From Vibrio cidicii (GTDB lineage: Bacteria > Pseudomonadota > Gammaproteobacteria > Enterobacterales > Vibrionaceae): 64,000 nt of DNA. Below the pieces are notes generated by a model. That model worked only from the letters and a program-made list of their open reading frames with translations, was not told where the DNA came from and did no database searches. The DNA is taken from assembly GCF_009763805.1 (NCBI RefSeq), contig NZ_CP046804.1, positions 372,001 through 436,000 of the forward strand. The letters run 5' to 3'. Shown piece after piece: positions 9,359 through 19,902 of the stretch. The position numbers and the translations under genes are program-made. Each line of letters opens with the position of its first letter. The stretch's first letter is position 1.

Positions 9359-9903
9359 TCCTTGCCTCCAGCTACTGACACGGATAAAGCATCAAGACGA
9401 GCCAGCGTAGCGCGAACGCCGGCGTGATAAATGTGTTATCGCGTTTATGTTATCGAGTTGTAGAAAATAGTCGCGGAAAAGATCTCAACTCTGTGGAGCA
9501 AAACAAGAGCAAGATCTCTTTTTGGGCTTTTGGATAAAAAAAGCTGTCGATTCTCTTGAAAAAGTCGCTATTGTCCCAATCTTAGCGATAAGGCAACACA
9601 TATTGCGACGTAAATTCGAGTTTTTAGGACAGACATTGCGCACATAGTGGCGATTGGCTCGACAGGGTAGGATCAGATCGTTAGAATGTCGCGTCTGAAA
9701 TTTCGTCCTGAGACTAATGGGAGATACCTTTGGCTAACCGAAGATATCGCTGATTAGTCAGGTGTGAACTTTCGCACCGTACTCGATTTTTAAAATAGGT
9801 GCTCACCAGAGCACAGACAAGGATGCAGCTGGTCAGGGCGCTTTAGCCACCGTCTGGCTCATACGCTCAGAGTAATCTGAGCCATTTTTGAGGTTTATAT
9901 ACA
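9359..9903. promoter_or_regulatory. Divergent intergenic region dctB / tig
   Basis: 545 bp without a convincing gene. It must hold the dctB promoter (minus strand) and the tig promoter (plus strand). Near its tig end lies a perfect hairpin with a T run (listed separately). I see no other strong motif. Confidence 0.5.
9865..9888 (+). terminator. Terminator-like hairpin in the tig leader
   Basis: GCTCAGA and TCTGAGC form a perfect 7-bp stem with a GTAA loop, followed by CATTTTT, ending about 16 bases before the tig start codon. It could end a short transcript from the 9.6-9.85 kb region or act as an attenuator in the tig leader. Confidence 0.5.
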
Positions 9904-11202
9904 ATGCAAGTTACTGTTGAAACGCTAGAAGGCCTACAGCGCCGTCTGAATATTACTGTTCCTGCTGCTAACATCGAAGATGCAGTGACAGCTGAACTAC
10001 GCAACATCGCGAAAAACCGTCGTTTCGATGGTTTCCGTAAAGGCAAAGTGCCAATGAAGATGGTTGCGAAAATGTACGGTCGCGCAGTACGTCAAGATAT
10101 CCTAGGTGAAGTGATGCAACGCCACTTCATTGAAGCGATCATCAAAGAGAAAATCAATCCAGCTGGCGCTCCAACTTTCGCTCCTGTTGAGAACAAAGAA
10201 GGCGCAGACCTAGTATTCAACGCAACTTTCGAAGTTTACCCAGAAGTAGAACTGAAGGGTCTTGAAAACATCACTGTTGAGAAACCAGCGGTTGAAGTGA
10301 AAGACGCAGACGTTGAAGAGATGATCGAAACACTGCGTAAGCAACAAGCAACTTGGAAAGAAGTTGAAGGCGCAGCAGAAATTGGCACTCGTGCCACCAT
10401 CGACTTCGTTGGTTCTATCGACGGTGAAGAGTTCGAAGGCGGTAAAGCAGAAAACTTCCCACTAGAAATGGGCGCAGGTCGCATGATCCCAGGCTTTGAA
10501 GACGGCATCGTTGGTAAGTCTAAAGGCATGGAATTCGAAATCGATGTGACTTTCCCAGAAGATTACCACGCAGAAAACCTAAAAGGTAAAGCGGCGAAAT
10601 TCGCAATCAAAGTCAACAAAGTAGAAGCTCGTGAACTGCCAGAACTGAACGACGAATTCGTTGCTAAGTTTGGTGTTGCTGAAGGCGGTATTGACGCTCT
10701 GAAAGCTGAAGTTCGTAAGAATATGGAACGTGAACTTAAGCAAGCAGTTAAAAATCGCATCAAAGAGCAAGCGATTGACGGTCTTGTTAAAGAAAACGAA
10801 ATCGACGTACCTGCAGCGCTTATCGACCAAGAAATCAACGTTCTGCGTCAACAAGCGGCTCAACGCTTTGGTGGCAACGTTGAAGCGGCAATGCAGCTTC
10901 CTCGTGAACTGTTCGAAGAACAAGCAAAACGCCGTGTTGTCGTTGGTCTGCTGCTAGGCGAAGTGATCAAAGCCGATGAGCTGAAAGTGGATGAAGAGAA
11001 AGTGACAGCACTGATCTCTGAAATGGCGACAGCGTACGAAGATCCATCAGAAGTGGTTGCTTACTACGAGCAAAACGAACAGCTAATGAACAACATGCGT
11101 AACGTTGCTCTAGAAGAGCAAGCTATCGACGCAATCATTGCTAAAGCGAAGGTTTCTGATAAAGAAGTTAGCTTTAACGAGCTAATGAACCAACCAGCTT
11201 AA
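9904..11202 (+). CDS. tig: Trigger factor, ribosome-bound chaperone
   Basis: Folding helper and peptidyl-prolyl isomerase that binds nascent chains at the ribosome exit, 432 residues, the usual length. The N-terminal ribosome-binding domain contains the FRKGKVP signature; a central FKBP-like isomerase domain follows (about 150-245, with [13 protein letters not shown]), then the helical C-terminal chaperone arms. Followed by clpP, clpX and lon, the classic quality-control order. The gene contains many unaltered GAAC sites and is intact. Confidence 0.97.
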   Translation: MQVTVETLEGLQRRLNITVPAANIEDAVTAELRNIAKNRRFDGFRKGKVPMKMVAKMYGRAVRQDILGEVMQRHFIEAIIKEKINPAGAPTFAPVENKEGADLVFNATFEVYPEVELKGLENITVEKPAVEVKDADVEEMIETLRKQQATWKEVEGAAEIGTRATIDFVGSIDGEEFEGGKAENFPLEMGAGRMIPGFEDGIVGKSKGMEFEIDVTFPEDYHAENLKGKAAKFAIKVNKVEARELPELNDEFVAKFGVAEGGIDALKAEVRKNMERELKQAVKNRIKEQAIDGLVKENEIDVPAALIDQEINVLRQQAAQRFGGNVEAAMQLPRELFEEQAKRRVVVGLLLGEVIKADELKVDEEKVTALISEMATAYEDPSEVVAYYEQNEQLMNNMRNVALEEQAIDAIIAKAKVSDKEVSFNELMNQPA

Positions 11203-11307
11203 TCAGCAATATCGAGCGTAGAAGGTTGACTAAACGTTAACTATTCTGCTAACAATGGTCCGTGTGATAAGCATCATCCGGGCCATTTATTTTAGGGACA
11301 TAAGAAT

Positions 11308-11935
11308 ATGAGCTACCAAGAAAAAAATGCAATGTCGCCAATTCTTGACGCACTAGTACCCATGGTGGTTGAACAGACTTCCCGTGGTGAGCGTTCTTAC
11401 GACATCTACTCTCGTTTGCTCAAAGAGCGAGTGATTTTCCTTACGGGACAAGTTGAAGACCACATGGCAAACCTTGTTGTGGCTCAGCTACTGTTCTTAG
11501 AATCCGAAAACCCAGACAAAGATATTTTCCTGTACATCAACTCTCCTGGTGGCAGTGTCACTGCTGGTATGTCAATCTACGACACCATGCAGTTCATTAA
11601 GCCGAATGTGAGCACTGTATGTATGGGACAAGCGTGTTCAATGGGCGCCTTCCTACTTGCGGGTGGTGCTCCCGGTAAACGTTACGTTCTGCCAAATTCA
11701 CGTGTAATGATTCACCAGCCTCTGGGCGGTTTCCAAGGCCAAGCGTCGGATATTCAGATCCACGCTCAGGAAATTCTGACGATTAAGAACAAACTCAACC
11801 GACTATTGGCAGAACACACAGGTCAGCCATTGGAAGTGATTGAACGTGACACCGATCGTGATAACTTCATGGCGGCAGAACAAGCAGTAGAATATGGATT
11901 GGTGGATGCAGTTTCTCACTCACCGTGGTGCATAA
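11308..11935 (+). CDS. clpP: ClpP, ATP-dependent Clp protease proteolytic subunit (frameshifted near its end)
   Basis: Serine peptidase core that works with ClpX or ClpA, 208 residues after repair, matching the usual length. The catalytic triad is visible: Ser about 111 (GQACSMGAF), His about 136 (VMIHQPLGG), Asp about 185 ([10 protein letters not shown]). As written the frame runs on to 11988 with an unrelated tail. Removing one T from GTTTC at 11911-11915 restores the normal end LVDAVLTHRGA and a stop at 11935. Upstream of clpX by 71 bases. Confidence 0.95.
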
Positions 11936-12006
11936 TTTGCCTACGCAAGTTGATACGAATTGTTATACACTCAAAGCATAATGAGTAAAGGCTAAGAGGT
12001 TAGCGA

Positions 12007-13287
12007 ATGACAGATAAAGGCAAAGAGGGCAGTAGCGGTAAACTGTTATACTGCTCTTTCTGCGGTAAAAGCCAGCACGAAGTTCGCAAGTTAATCGCGG
12101 GTCCTTCCGTTTACATCTGTGATGAATGTGTCGACCTTTGTAACGACATCATCCGTGAAGAAATCAAAGATGTACTTCCAAAGCGTGAATCCGAAGCGTT
12201 ACCGACGCCGCGTAAAATTCGCGAACATCTTGATGACTATGTAATTGGTCAGGACCGAGCGAAAAAAGTGCTCGCGGTTGCGGTTTATAACCACTACAAG
12301 CGTTTACGTAATGGTGATACGACTAACGATGGTGTCGAATTGGGCAAGAGTAACATCTTGCTGATCGGCCCAACGGGTAGCGGTAAAACGTTGCTTGCCG
12401 AGACGCTAGCGCGTTTCCTCGATGTACCGTTCACTATGGCAGATGCCACGACGCTAACAGAAGCGGGTTATGTGGGCGAAGATGTTGAAAACATCATCCA
12501 AAAGCTTTTGCAAAAATGTGACTACGACGTAGCGAAAGCCGAACGTGGCATCGTTTATATCGATGAAATTGATAAGATTTCTCGCAAAGCGGAAAATCCG
12601 TCAATTACGCGTGATGTGTCAGGTGAAGGTGTTCAGCAAGCCCTACTAAAACTGGTTGAAGGCACAATCGCTTCTGTACCACCTCAAGGTGGACGTAAGC
12701 ACCCTCAACAAGAGTTTCTCCAAGTCGATACATCGAAAATTCTCTTTATCTGTGGTGGTGCGTTTGCAGGCCTAGATAAAGTGATTGAGCAGCGTGTTGC
12801 TACTGGCACAGGTATTGGCTTCGGGGCGGAAGTACGTTCGAAAGACGAAACGAAAACCGTAGGTGAACTGTTTACCCAAGTTGAACCTGAAGATTTGGTG
12901 AAATACGGTTTGATCCCTGAGTTTATCGGTCGTCTTCCAGTGACTGCTTCACTCACCGAGCTGGATGAAGATGCGTTGATTCAGATCCTTTGTGAACCGA
13001 AGAATGCGCTAACCAAACAGTACGCAGCGTTGTTTGAACTTGAAGATGCCGAGCTTGAGTTTCGTGAAGATGCATTGCGCGCGATTGCGAAAAAAGCAAT
13101 GGAGCGTAAAACGGGTGCTCGTGGATTGCGCTCAATTCTCGAGAGCGTACTACTGGAAACCATGTATGAGTTACCATCCATGGACAACGTGAGCAAAGTG
13201 GTTATCGACGAATCGGTGATCAACGGCGAGTCAGAACCACTGCTAATCTACAGCAACACTGATAGCCAAGCCGCTGGCGCTGAGTAA
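12007..13287 (+). CDS. clpX: ClpX, ATPase subunit of ClpXP
   Basis: Unfoldase that feeds substrates to ClpP, 426 residues. The N-terminal C4 zinc finger is visible (CSFCGK at about 16-20 and CDECVDLC at about 38-45), then the AAA+ core with Walker A GPTGSGKT (about 120), Walker [10 protein letters not shown], a GYVGEDVE pore loop, an IGF-type ClpP-docking loop ([10 protein letters not shown]) and sensor GARGLRS. Intact, typical length. Confidence 0.97.
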   Translation: MTDKGKEGSSGKLLYCSFCGKSQHEVRKLIAGPSVYICDECVDLCNDIIREEIKDVLPKRESEALPTPRKIREHLDDYVIGQDRAKKVLAVAVYNHYKRLRNGDTTNDGVELGKSNILLIGPTGSGKTLLAETLARFLDVPFTMADATTLTEAGYVGEDVENIIQKLLQKCDYDVAKAERGIVYIDEIDKISRKAENPSITRDVSGEGVQQALLKLVEGTIASVPPQGGRKHPQQEFLQVDTSKILFICGGAFAGLDKVIEQRVATGTGIGFGAEVRSKDETKTVGELFTQVEPEDLVKYGLIPEFIGRLPVTASLTELDEDALIQILCEPKNALTKQYAALFELEDAELEFREDALRAIAKKAMERKTGARGLRSILESVLLETMYELPSMDNVSKVVIDESVINGESEPLLIYSNTDSQAAGAE

Positions 13288-13300
13288 GTTCCCAAAACCC

Positions 13301-13330
13301 AAAAAGGAGGTAAGTAATTACCTCCTTTTT
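13301..13330 (+). terminator. Terminator after clpX
   Basis: AAAAAGGAGGTAA pairs with TTACCTCCTTTTT around a GTAA loop; the 3' arm is itself the T run. It separates clpPX from lon. Confidence 0.85.
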
Positions 13331-13341
13331 TAATTTCTATT

Positions 13342-13370
13342 ATTGAATCCAAATAATTAGCCCCCATATA
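13342..13370 (+). promoter_or_regulatory. Heat-shock (sigma-32) promoter of lon
   Basis: ATTGAA, a 14-base spacer, then CCCCATATA closely matches the sigma-32 pattern (CTTGAA, 11-16 bases, CCCCATNTA). It lies about 35 bases before the lon start. Heat-shock control of lon is well known in enterobacteria. Confidence 0.7.
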
Positions 13371-13403
13371 CTGCTCATATCAGTAAGTGGAAGAGAGAAT
13401 TAT

Positions 13404-15756
13404 ATGAACTTGGAACGTTCCGAGCTTATCGAGATCCCCGTACTACCTCTACGTGACGTGGTGGTTTATCCACACATGGTGATTCCCTTGTTTGTTGGTC
13501 GAGAAAAATCCATCAGCTGCCTTGAGTCGGCAATGGAAACTAACAAGCAAGTTCTGCTGGTGGCACAAAAGCAAGCAGATACAGACGAACCTAAGATTGA
13601 TGACCTCTTTAATGTTGGTACGGTCGCGACCATTTTACAGCTACTGAAATTACCAGATGGCACCGTTAAAGTATTGGTGGAAGGCCAGCAACGCGCCAAG
13701 ATAACCCATTTTAAAGAGAGGGAATTTTTCCTCGCAGAAGCGCAATACGTTCTGACTCCCGAGTTGGATGAGCGTGAGCAAGAGGTGATCGTTCGCAGCG
13801 CGATCAACCAGTTTGAAGGTTTTATTAAGCTAAACAAAAAAATACCGCCTGAAGTGTTGACTTCACTAGGTGGTATTGATGACGCAGCACGTCTTGCTGA
13901 CACTATCGCTGCCCATATGCCATTAAAACTTCTAGATAAACAGAAGGTGCTTGAAATTGTCGACGTTAACGAACGTTTAGAATTTCTTATGGGGCAAATG
14001 GAATCTGAGATTGACCTACTGCAAGTTGAAAAACGCATTCGCAATCGCGTCAAGAAGCAGATGGAAAAATCGCAACGCGAGTACTATCTGAATGAGCAGA
14101 TGAAAGCGATCCAGAAAGAACTGGGTGAGAGCGAAGATGGTGTTGATGAATTTGAAGTGCTGAAACAGAAGATCATCGATGCAAAAATGCCGCAAGAAGC
14201 GCGCGAGAAGACCGAACAAGAACTGCAAAAGCTGAAAATGATGTCCCCTATGTCAGCAGAAGCGACGGTAGTTCGTAGTTACATTGATTGGATGGTGAAT
14301 GTACCTTGGAATAAGCGTTCCAAAGTGAAGAAGGATCTGGCGAAAGCAGAAGAAATTCTTCATGAAGATCACTATGGCTTAGAGCGAGTAAAAGAGCGCA
14401 TTCTAGAATACTTGGCGGTGCAAAATCGCATCAACAAGTTGAAAGGGCCTATCTTATGTTTGGTTGGTCCTCCAGGTGTAGGTAAAACGTCATTAGGCCG
14501 CTCAATTGCCGCAGCTACAGGCCGTAAGTATGTGCGTATGGCGTTAGGTGGGGTGCGTGATGAAGCCGAAATTCGTGGCCATCGTCGTACTTACATCGGT
14601 TCATTGCCGGGTAAGCTTATTCAGAAAATGGCAAAAGTTGGTGTGAAGAACCCGCTATTTTTGTTGGATGAAATCGACAAAATGTCATCGGATATGCGCG
14701 GTGATCCTGCATCGGCGCTGCTTGAAGTGCTTGATCCAGAGCAGAATAACACCTTCAATGATCACTACTTGGAAGTGGATTATGATCTTTCTGACGTAAT
14801 GTTTGTCGCGACGTCAAACTCGATGAACATTCCCGGGCCTCTGCTGGATCGTATGGAAGTGATTCGTCTTTCTGGTTACACCGAAGATGAGAAGCTCAAC
14901 ATCGCTAAGCGCCATTTGGTAGCGAAGCAGGTTGAACGAAATGGTTTGAAACCGCATGAAATCACCATTGAAGACTCGGCGATTGTTGGCATTATCCGCT
15001 ACTACACTCGTGAAGCGGGTGTACGAGGCCTTGAGCGTGAAGTGTCGAAGATCTGCCGCAAAGCGGTGAAGAACATTCTACTTAAGCCGGAGCTGAAGTC
15101 GGTGACGGTCACCATCGAAAACTTGAAAGAGTATCTCGGTGTGCAGCGTTTCGATTATGGTAAAGCGGATGAAAGCAATCGCATTGGCCAAGTGACGGGT
15201 CTGGCGTGGACGGAAGTGGGCGGTGATCTGCTGACCATTGAAACGCAGGCGATGCCAGGCAAAGGCAAGCTGACGCAAACTGGCTCACTGGGCGACGTGA
15301 TGCAGGAATCGATTCAGGCCGCAATGACCGTCGTTTCGCTCTCGTGCAGAAAAGTTAGGCATTAACAGCGATTTCTACGAGAAAAAAGACATTCACGTAC
15401 ATGTGCCAGAAGGCGCGACACCAAAAGATGGGCCAAGTGCGGGTATCGCAATGTGCACAGCCCTGGTCTCTAGCTTGACGGGTAATCCAGTCAAAGCGGA
15501 AGTTGCCATGACAGGCGAAATCACGCTGCGTGGTGAGGTACTACCCATCGGTGGTTTGAAAGAGAAACTGTTGGCGGCTCATCGTGGTGGAATCAAAACG
15601 GTATTGATTCCTAAGGATAACGAGCGTGATCTCGAAGACATTCCAGACAATGTGATTGCTGATCTGCAAGTCATTCCGGTGCAGTGGATTGATGAGGTTT
15701 TGAAAGTTGCGTTAGAAAAAGACCCAACTGGGGTCGAATTTGACGCGAAAAAATAG
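13404..15756 (+). CDS. lon: Lon ATP-dependent protease (frameshifted)
   Basis: Cytoplasmic ATP-dependent serine protease for misfolded and regulatory proteins, 783 residues after repair (E. coli Lon has 784). Order: N-terminal substrate domain, coiled coil, AAA+ domain (Walker A GPPGVGKT, Walker [10 protein letters not shown]), then the protease domain with the catalytic Ser (DGPSAGIAM, about 678) and Lys ([14 protein letters not shown]). The frame breaks at 15333-15337: GTTTC is present where GTTC gives [12 protein letters not shown]. Without the repair the protein would stop at 15365 and lack its active site. I treat this as a consensus error. Confidence 0.95.
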
Positions 15757-15787
15757 TGATGTGCTGCAAAAATAAGTAAAACTTTGC

Positions 15788-15823
15788 GCTGACAGGTCCG
15801 AAAAGGCTTGTCAGCCTTTTTTT
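15788..15823 (+). terminator. Terminator after lon
   Basis: GCTGACA (15788-15794) pairs with TGTCAGC (15809-15815), followed by C and a run of eight T. Confidence 0.85.
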
Positions 15824-15950
15824 TGAGAGCTAACTTAGACCTCGATAGCGGCCAGCCCTTTTGTAATAAGGCTTGGCGCTGATTTTTTTGTTTTAATGGA
15901 ACGAAAGTCATCTAAAAAAATAATCACAGATGGCACAAAGGGGAATAACA

Positions 15951-16223
15951 GTGAACAAAACTCAACTAGTAGAATCCATCGCTGCAAATGCAGATATCTC
16001 TAAAGCGTCAGCAGGTCGTGCCCTGGATGCATTCATTGAAGCCGTAAGCACCACCCTTGAGTCTGGCGAGCAGGTCGCTCTAGTTGGCTTCGGTACGTTC
16101 AGCGTACGTACTCGTGCAGCACGCACTGGTCGTAACCCAAAAACGGGTGAAGAAATCCAAATCGCAGAAGCAAAAGTACCTTCATTCAAAGCGGGTAAAG
16201 CGCTGAAAGATGCTTGTAACTGA
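15951..16223 (+). CDS. hupB: HU-beta DNA-binding protein
   Basis: Histone-like architectural DNA-bending protein, 90 residues. The GTG start at 15951 is chosen because GGGGAA precedes it and the protein then begins [11 protein letters not shown], as in HU. The DNA-clasping arm is visible ([17 protein letters not shown]) and so is the conserved end [12 protein letters not shown]. Located between lon and ppiD, the same order as in E. coli. Confidence 0.96.
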   Translation: MNKTQLVESIAANADISKASAGRALDAFIEAVSTTLESGEQVALVGFGTFSVRTRAARTGRNPKTGEEIQIAEAKVPSFKAGKALKDACN

Positions 16224-16301
16224 TTGCAGTTGAACGTTTTTTGTTCTAATAAATCAGTTTGAAGCAAATTTTGTGTTGTAACAGCCGAACTTTTCTAAAT
16301 T

Positions 16302-16330
16302 ATGCGCATCCTACTGATGCGCATTTCTTT
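16302..16330 (+). terminator. Terminator after hupB
   Basis: ATGCGCATC and GATGCGCAT form a perfect 9-bp stem with a 5-base loop, followed by TTCTTTTTC. Confidence 0.8.
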
Positions 16331-16398
16331 TTCTGGTATTATCGCGCGATTAGTTTGTTGAGAAGCAGATGGCTTCGTGAGCGGAGAGTAGTTTAGTT

Positions 16399-18258
16399 AT
16401 GATGGATCGATTACGCGAAGGCGTGAATAGCATCGCGGTAAAAATTATCCTAGGATTGATCATCCTTTCATTCATCTTTGCAGGTGTTGGTAGCTACCTA
16501 GTCAGCGGTAGCAATAATGCAGCGGCAAAAGTGGGCAACAGAGAAATCGGTCGTGGTGAGTTTGAAATGGCTTACCAGAATGCTCGTAACCGTATGCAAT
16601 CACAGATGGGCGATTACTTCTCCCAGTTGCTTGCTGATCCTGGTTATGTTGAATCGTTCCGTAAATCGGTGCTTGATGAGATGATCAACGATGTGTTGCT
16701 TGACCAGCACGCAGAGTCTCTCGGGCTACGTATTAGTGATGCGCAAATCCGCACCATTATTTTGAATATGCCAGAGTTCCAAGCGGAAGGTAAATTCAGT
16801 CAGGATATCTACCAATCAATGTTGCGTCGTATTGGTCACTCACCGGATACCTTTGCTGAGTACATGCGTCGCCAGATGGTGCGCAGCCAGTTGATGGAGG
16901 CACTGCAAACCAGTGAGTTTACTCTACCTGGCGAAGTGGACTCTGAAGGTAAGCTGTTTACTCAAACTCGTGACATCCGCTCGATGGTTTTAAATTTGGA
17001 TGACTTCGCGAGCAAAGTCACGCTAAGCGATGACGAGATTCAGCAGTACTACAATGACAACAAAACCAATTTCACTCGCCCGGCGCAAGTAAAAGTGGCT
17101 TATATCGAACTGAACGCACAAGATCTGAAAAAGCAAATGTCAGTATCGGATGAACAAGCGAAGCAGTATTACCAAGAGCACTTGGATAAATACTCATCGG
17201 AAGAGCAGCGCCGTGTTGCGCACATTCTGGTCGAAGGTGATGATGAAGCGAAAGCACAAGCTATTTTGGATGAGCTGAATGCGGGGGCTGATTTTGCTGC
17301 GCTTGCGAAAGAGAAATCCGATGACTTTGCCAGCGCGGAAAATGGTGGCGATCTTGGCTGGATTGAGCGTGATGTGATGGATGCTGCATTTGAAGACGCC
17401 GCATTTGCCCTGCAAAAGCCGGGAGAAACGACCGGTCTAGTTAAGTCTGACTTTGGCTACCACATTATCAAGCTTGAAGAGCTACGTAAGCCTGAGAGCA
17501 AGCCGTATGAGCAAGTGGCAGAGCAGATCAAACAAGAGCTGAGCGATCAGCAAGCGATTGATCAGTTCTACGATCTGCAAAGTGAGCTAGAAAAAGTGGC
17601 GTTTGAATACCCTGATTCGCTCGAACAAGCCTCTAAAGCAATTGATATCGTAGTGCAGCACACGGATTTCATCTCTGAAGTGGATGCGCCTGCTGTACTG
17701 CGTACCCCTGCGGTCATGCAAGCGCTGCAAACCGTTGAAGTGAAGGAAGATGGCCTCAACTCGCAAGCGATTGAAATCGCGCCAGAGCACATTGTGGTGG
17801 TGCGCGTTGAAGATGCTCGCGCAGAGACGGTGTTACCACTGGATGAAGTGAAATCAAACGTGGTTGCAGAACTATCGAAAGTCAGAGGCGAGCAACAAGC
17901 GATTGAGCTTGCGAGCGACCTGGTCGTGGCGCTGAAAGAGGGAAATACCGAGCTTGTGGCTGAAAAAGGCCTAGCCTTTGGCGATGTCGAGCAGATCGAT
18001 CGCCGTTCACCATTGGCGCAAACCGTGTTTGCGATGGCTAAACCAGAAGAAGGTAAAGCCGTGTACGCTCAAACCCGAGACTATGCGGGCAACGTGGTTG
18101 TGGTTGCGCTAGAAAAAGTGCAAGAAAGCCTAGAGCCGGCTTTGGCACCACAACTTGCGATGCAACTTCAGCGTATGTCGGCGCAACGTGACTTGGCATC
18201 GATCTTATCTGTTTTGCGTGCTAATACTGATATCGAGTATTACATCGTGAGCAACTAA
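16399..18258 (+). CDS. ppiD: PpiD, periplasmic membrane-anchored folding factor
   Basis: SurA-like chaperone anchored in the inner membrane near the Sec translocon, 619 residues. One N-terminal membrane segment (about 15-36, VKIILGLIILSFIFAG) is followed by a large periplasmic part with an N-terminal SurA-type region and a parvulin-like domain at about 265-355 (RRVAHILVEGD, GGDLGWIERDVM, FGYHIIKLEE). Starts with two Met codons (16399 or 16402). Typical length and position after hupB. Confidence 0.94.
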   Translation: MMDRLREGVNSIAVKIILGLIILSFIFAGVGSYLVSGSNNAAAKVGNREIGRGEFEMAYQNARNRMQSQMGDYFSQLLADPGYVESFRKSVLDEMINDVLLDQHAESLGLRISDAQIRTIILNMPEFQAEGKFSQDIYQSMLRRIGHSPDTFAEYMRRQMVRSQLMEALQTSEFTLPGEVDSEGKLFTQTRDIRSMVLNLDDFASKVTLSDDEIQQYYNDNKTNFTRPAQVKVAYIELNAQDLKKQMSVSDEQAKQYYQEHLDKYSSEEQRRVAHILVEGDDEAKAQAILDELNAGADFAALAKEKSDDFASAENGGDLGWIERDVMDAAFEDAAFALQKPGETTGLVKSDFGYHIIKLEELRKPESKPYEQVAEQIKQELSDQQAIDQFYDLQSELEKVAFEYPDSLEQASKAIDIVVQHTDFISEVDAPAVLRTPAVMQALQTVEVKEDGLNSQAIEIAPEHIVVVRVEDARAETVLPLDEVKSNVVAELSKVRGEQQAIELASDLVVALKEGNTELVAEKGLAFGDVEQIDRRSPLAQTVFAMAKPEEGKAVYAQTRDYAGNVVVVALEKVQESLEPALAPQLAMQLQRMSAQRDLASILSVLRANTDIEYYIVSN

Positions 18259-18286
18259 CCAGTTGAGTTGCAACTGATATGTTACT

Positions 18287-18321
18287 TAAAACGGGTTACG
18301 GAAGTGACCCGTTTTATTTTT
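18287..18321 (+). terminator. Terminator after ppiD
   Basis: AAACGGGTTAC pairs with GTGACCCGTTT around a GGAA loop (one mismatch), with ATTTTTTA after it. Confidence 0.75.
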
Positions 18322-18390
18322 TATCCAGCCGAGTTTCTTTCTTTTGTTGGCGTTTGTATAAACAGCAACACACAATCAAAGGAGAGGTTT

Positions 18391-18696
18391 ATGAAAAGGA
18401 TACTGGTATCTATCGCACTTGTTTTGAGTTGTTTGTTTTCTTTTACGGCGAACGCTAACGAGGCACCAGCGAAAGTCGACAAGCATGAAGGGATTGAGAT
18501 CACCGTCAATATCAATAGCGCTAGTGCGGAGGAGATCGCCGCGTTGCTGAAAGGCATTGGGATTAAGAAAGCGCAGCAGATTGTTGCAGATCGCGAAGCG
18601 AATGGTCCCTTTCAGTCGGCGGAAGATTTAGCGCGTGTTAAGGGCATTGGCCCATCAACGGTGGCGAAGAATCAAGAGCGGATCAAGTTGGAGTAG
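18391..18696 (+). CDS. ComEA-like helix-hairpin-helix protein, exported
   Basis: Small secreted or periplasmic DNA-binding protein, about 101 residues. A signal peptide (MKRILVSIALVLSCLFSF, cleavage near ANA) precedes a ComEA domain: INSASAEEIAALLKGIGIKKA and a second hairpin VKGIGPSTVAKN. The start at 18391 has GGAGAGG upstream. ComEA-type proteins pull transforming DNA into the periplasm of competent Vibrio; whether this copy is the competence protein or a paralogue (E. coli YbaV type, which also follows ppiD) cannot be told from sequence alone. Position after ppiD favours the YbaV-like gene. Confidence 0.85.
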   Translation: MKRILVSIALVLSCLFSFTANANEAPAKVDKHEGIEITVNINSASAEEIAALLKGIGIKKAQQIVADREANGPFQSAEDLARVKGIGPSTVAKNQERIKLE

Positions 18697-18735
18697 TATT
18701 GGCTCGCTACGGTTCAATGTATGACAAGGCGGGTG

Positions 18736-19287
18736 TTACACCGGCCTTTCTTTATCGATAATCAAACATATCAAGGCGAAAGCCAAGCCAGAAAGCATGC
18801 CAAACAGGTGGGCTTCAATCGCCACTCGCGCAGCAATCAGCTCGCTGGTCGAAATTGACGCGCCAAAGGTGTGTTCCCACCACACTTTTCCTATCACCCC
18901 GACAACCAATAGCCCACTGCTCTTTCGCCCATGCAGATACTCCGTCAGGGCATAATAAGCAAACAGTCCGTGTAAAGTGCCTGAAAGACCGACATAGCTC
19001 GACATAGAGGTCGAGAGGTTTGCCACACCGACCAACAAGCTTACCAAGCCTAGTAGCCAAGCGACGCTTATCCAACGCGGTTTGAAGAGATAACAGATGA
19101 CCCACAACCCCGCGAGATTCATTGCCAGATGGGCAAAGTTGGTATGAGTGAAATTTCCTGTTAGGATTCGCCACCATTGCCCTTGCTCTATGGCCAATTT
19201 ATTCCACTCAGCGAGCTCACTCAACGTGGGATATTGCAGCTTAAGGCACACGGCACTGATAATTGAAAGAAAGATAAAAAGGTTCAC
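18736..19287 (-). CDS. rrtA: Rhombosortase, rhomboid-family intramembrane protease
   Basis: Six-segment intramembrane serine protease that processes proteins carrying GlyGly-CTERM tails in Vibrio and relatives. The catalytic serine is in VGLSGTLHGL and the histidine in AIEAHLFGML near the C terminus; the N-terminal HLAMN box also fits rhomboids. The GTG start at 19287 gives 183 residues beginning at the first membrane segment; an in-frame start at 19407 would overlap the divergent DTW gene by 117 bases. The two genes would then start 3 bases apart on opposite strands, so their promoters lie within each other's coding regions. Confidence 0.8.
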   Translation of the reverse strand: MNLFIFLSIISAVCLKLQYPTLSELAEWNKLAIEQGQWWRILTGNFTHTNFAHLAMNLAGLWVICYLFKPRWISVAWLLGLVSLLVGVANLSTSMSSYVGLSGTLHGLFAYYALTEYLHGRKSSGLLVVGVIGKVWWEHTFGASISTSELIAARVAIEAHLFGMLSGLAFALICLIIDKERPV

Positions 19288-19290
19288 TCT

Positions 19291-19902
19291 ATGTCCCGTT
19301 ATTGTTCCCGATGTGGTAAAGCGAAAAAAGCCTGTCTGTGTCAGTGGATTCGTGTACTGCCAGCGGATACCGAACTTATCATTCTTCAACATCCGAGTGA
19401 AGAACATCGTCCATTGGGCAGCGCGAGAATTCTCTCGCTTTCACTTGCCAATAGCCGCTGCTTTATCGGAGAGGACTTCACACACCATCAAGAGCTGAAC
19501 CATCTGCTTTGTGAAGAAGGTTACCAACACTGGCTGCTTTATCCCAGTGACAAGGCGTATCCGCTCAGTGACCTTACGCAGAAAAACGCCGTAACGGGAA
19601 AACTCAGGGTGATTTTACTGGATGGAACCTGGAAGAAAGCGTTTAAAATGTGGCAGTTATCGAGCAACTTGCATGCACTGCCTTGCGTCAAGCTGCCAGA
19701 CAATCTGGTGGGCAATTACGTGATTCGTAAAGCGCCGAGTGAAAACAGTTTATCAACGCTGGAAGCGGGCTATCATCTTTTGTCTCTGCTTGAGCCACAG
19801 CGCGATTTCACGCCATTGCTGACGGCATTTCACAATATGATTGAGTTTCAAATTGCGCAAATGCCGCCTGGGGTGTTTGAGCAAAACTATCGTAAACGTT
19901 AA
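19291..19902 (+). CDS. DTW-domain tRNA-uridine aminocarboxypropyltransferase
   Basis: Cytoplasmic tRNA-modifying enzyme of the DTW family, which transfers an aminocarboxypropyl group from SAM to uridine (acp3U; TapT/YfiP in E. coli), 203 residues. Visible: a zinc-type cysteine cluster at the N terminus (CSRCGKAKKACLC), the HPSEEHRPLGSAR SAM region and the hallmark DGTWKKA. It overlaps the end of the convergent dgt gene by 4 bases. Confidence 0.85.
   Translation: MSRYCSRCGKAKKACLCQWIRVLPADTELIILQHPSEEHRPLGSARILSLSLANSRCFIGEDFTHHQELNHLLCEEGYQHWLLYPSDKAYPLSDLTQKNAVTGKLRVILLDGTWKKAFKMWQLSSNLHALPCVKLPDNLVGNYVIRKAPSENSLSTLEAGYHLLSLLEPQRDFTPLLTAFHNMIEFQIAQMPPGVFEQNYRKR

Noticed and set aside
10236..10838. 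Minus-strand open frames opposite tig, lon and other core genes
   Set aside because: They are shadows of strongly coding plus-strand genes, with low-complexity Ser/Arg-rich translations and no ribosome sites.
13404..15756. Programmed ribosomal frameshifting in lon, dctD, clpP and others
   Set aside because: The sites lack a slippery heptamer and stimulatory structure in common, and the same lesion occurs in unrelated genes including ones where it fuses neighbours. A systematic consensus error fits better.
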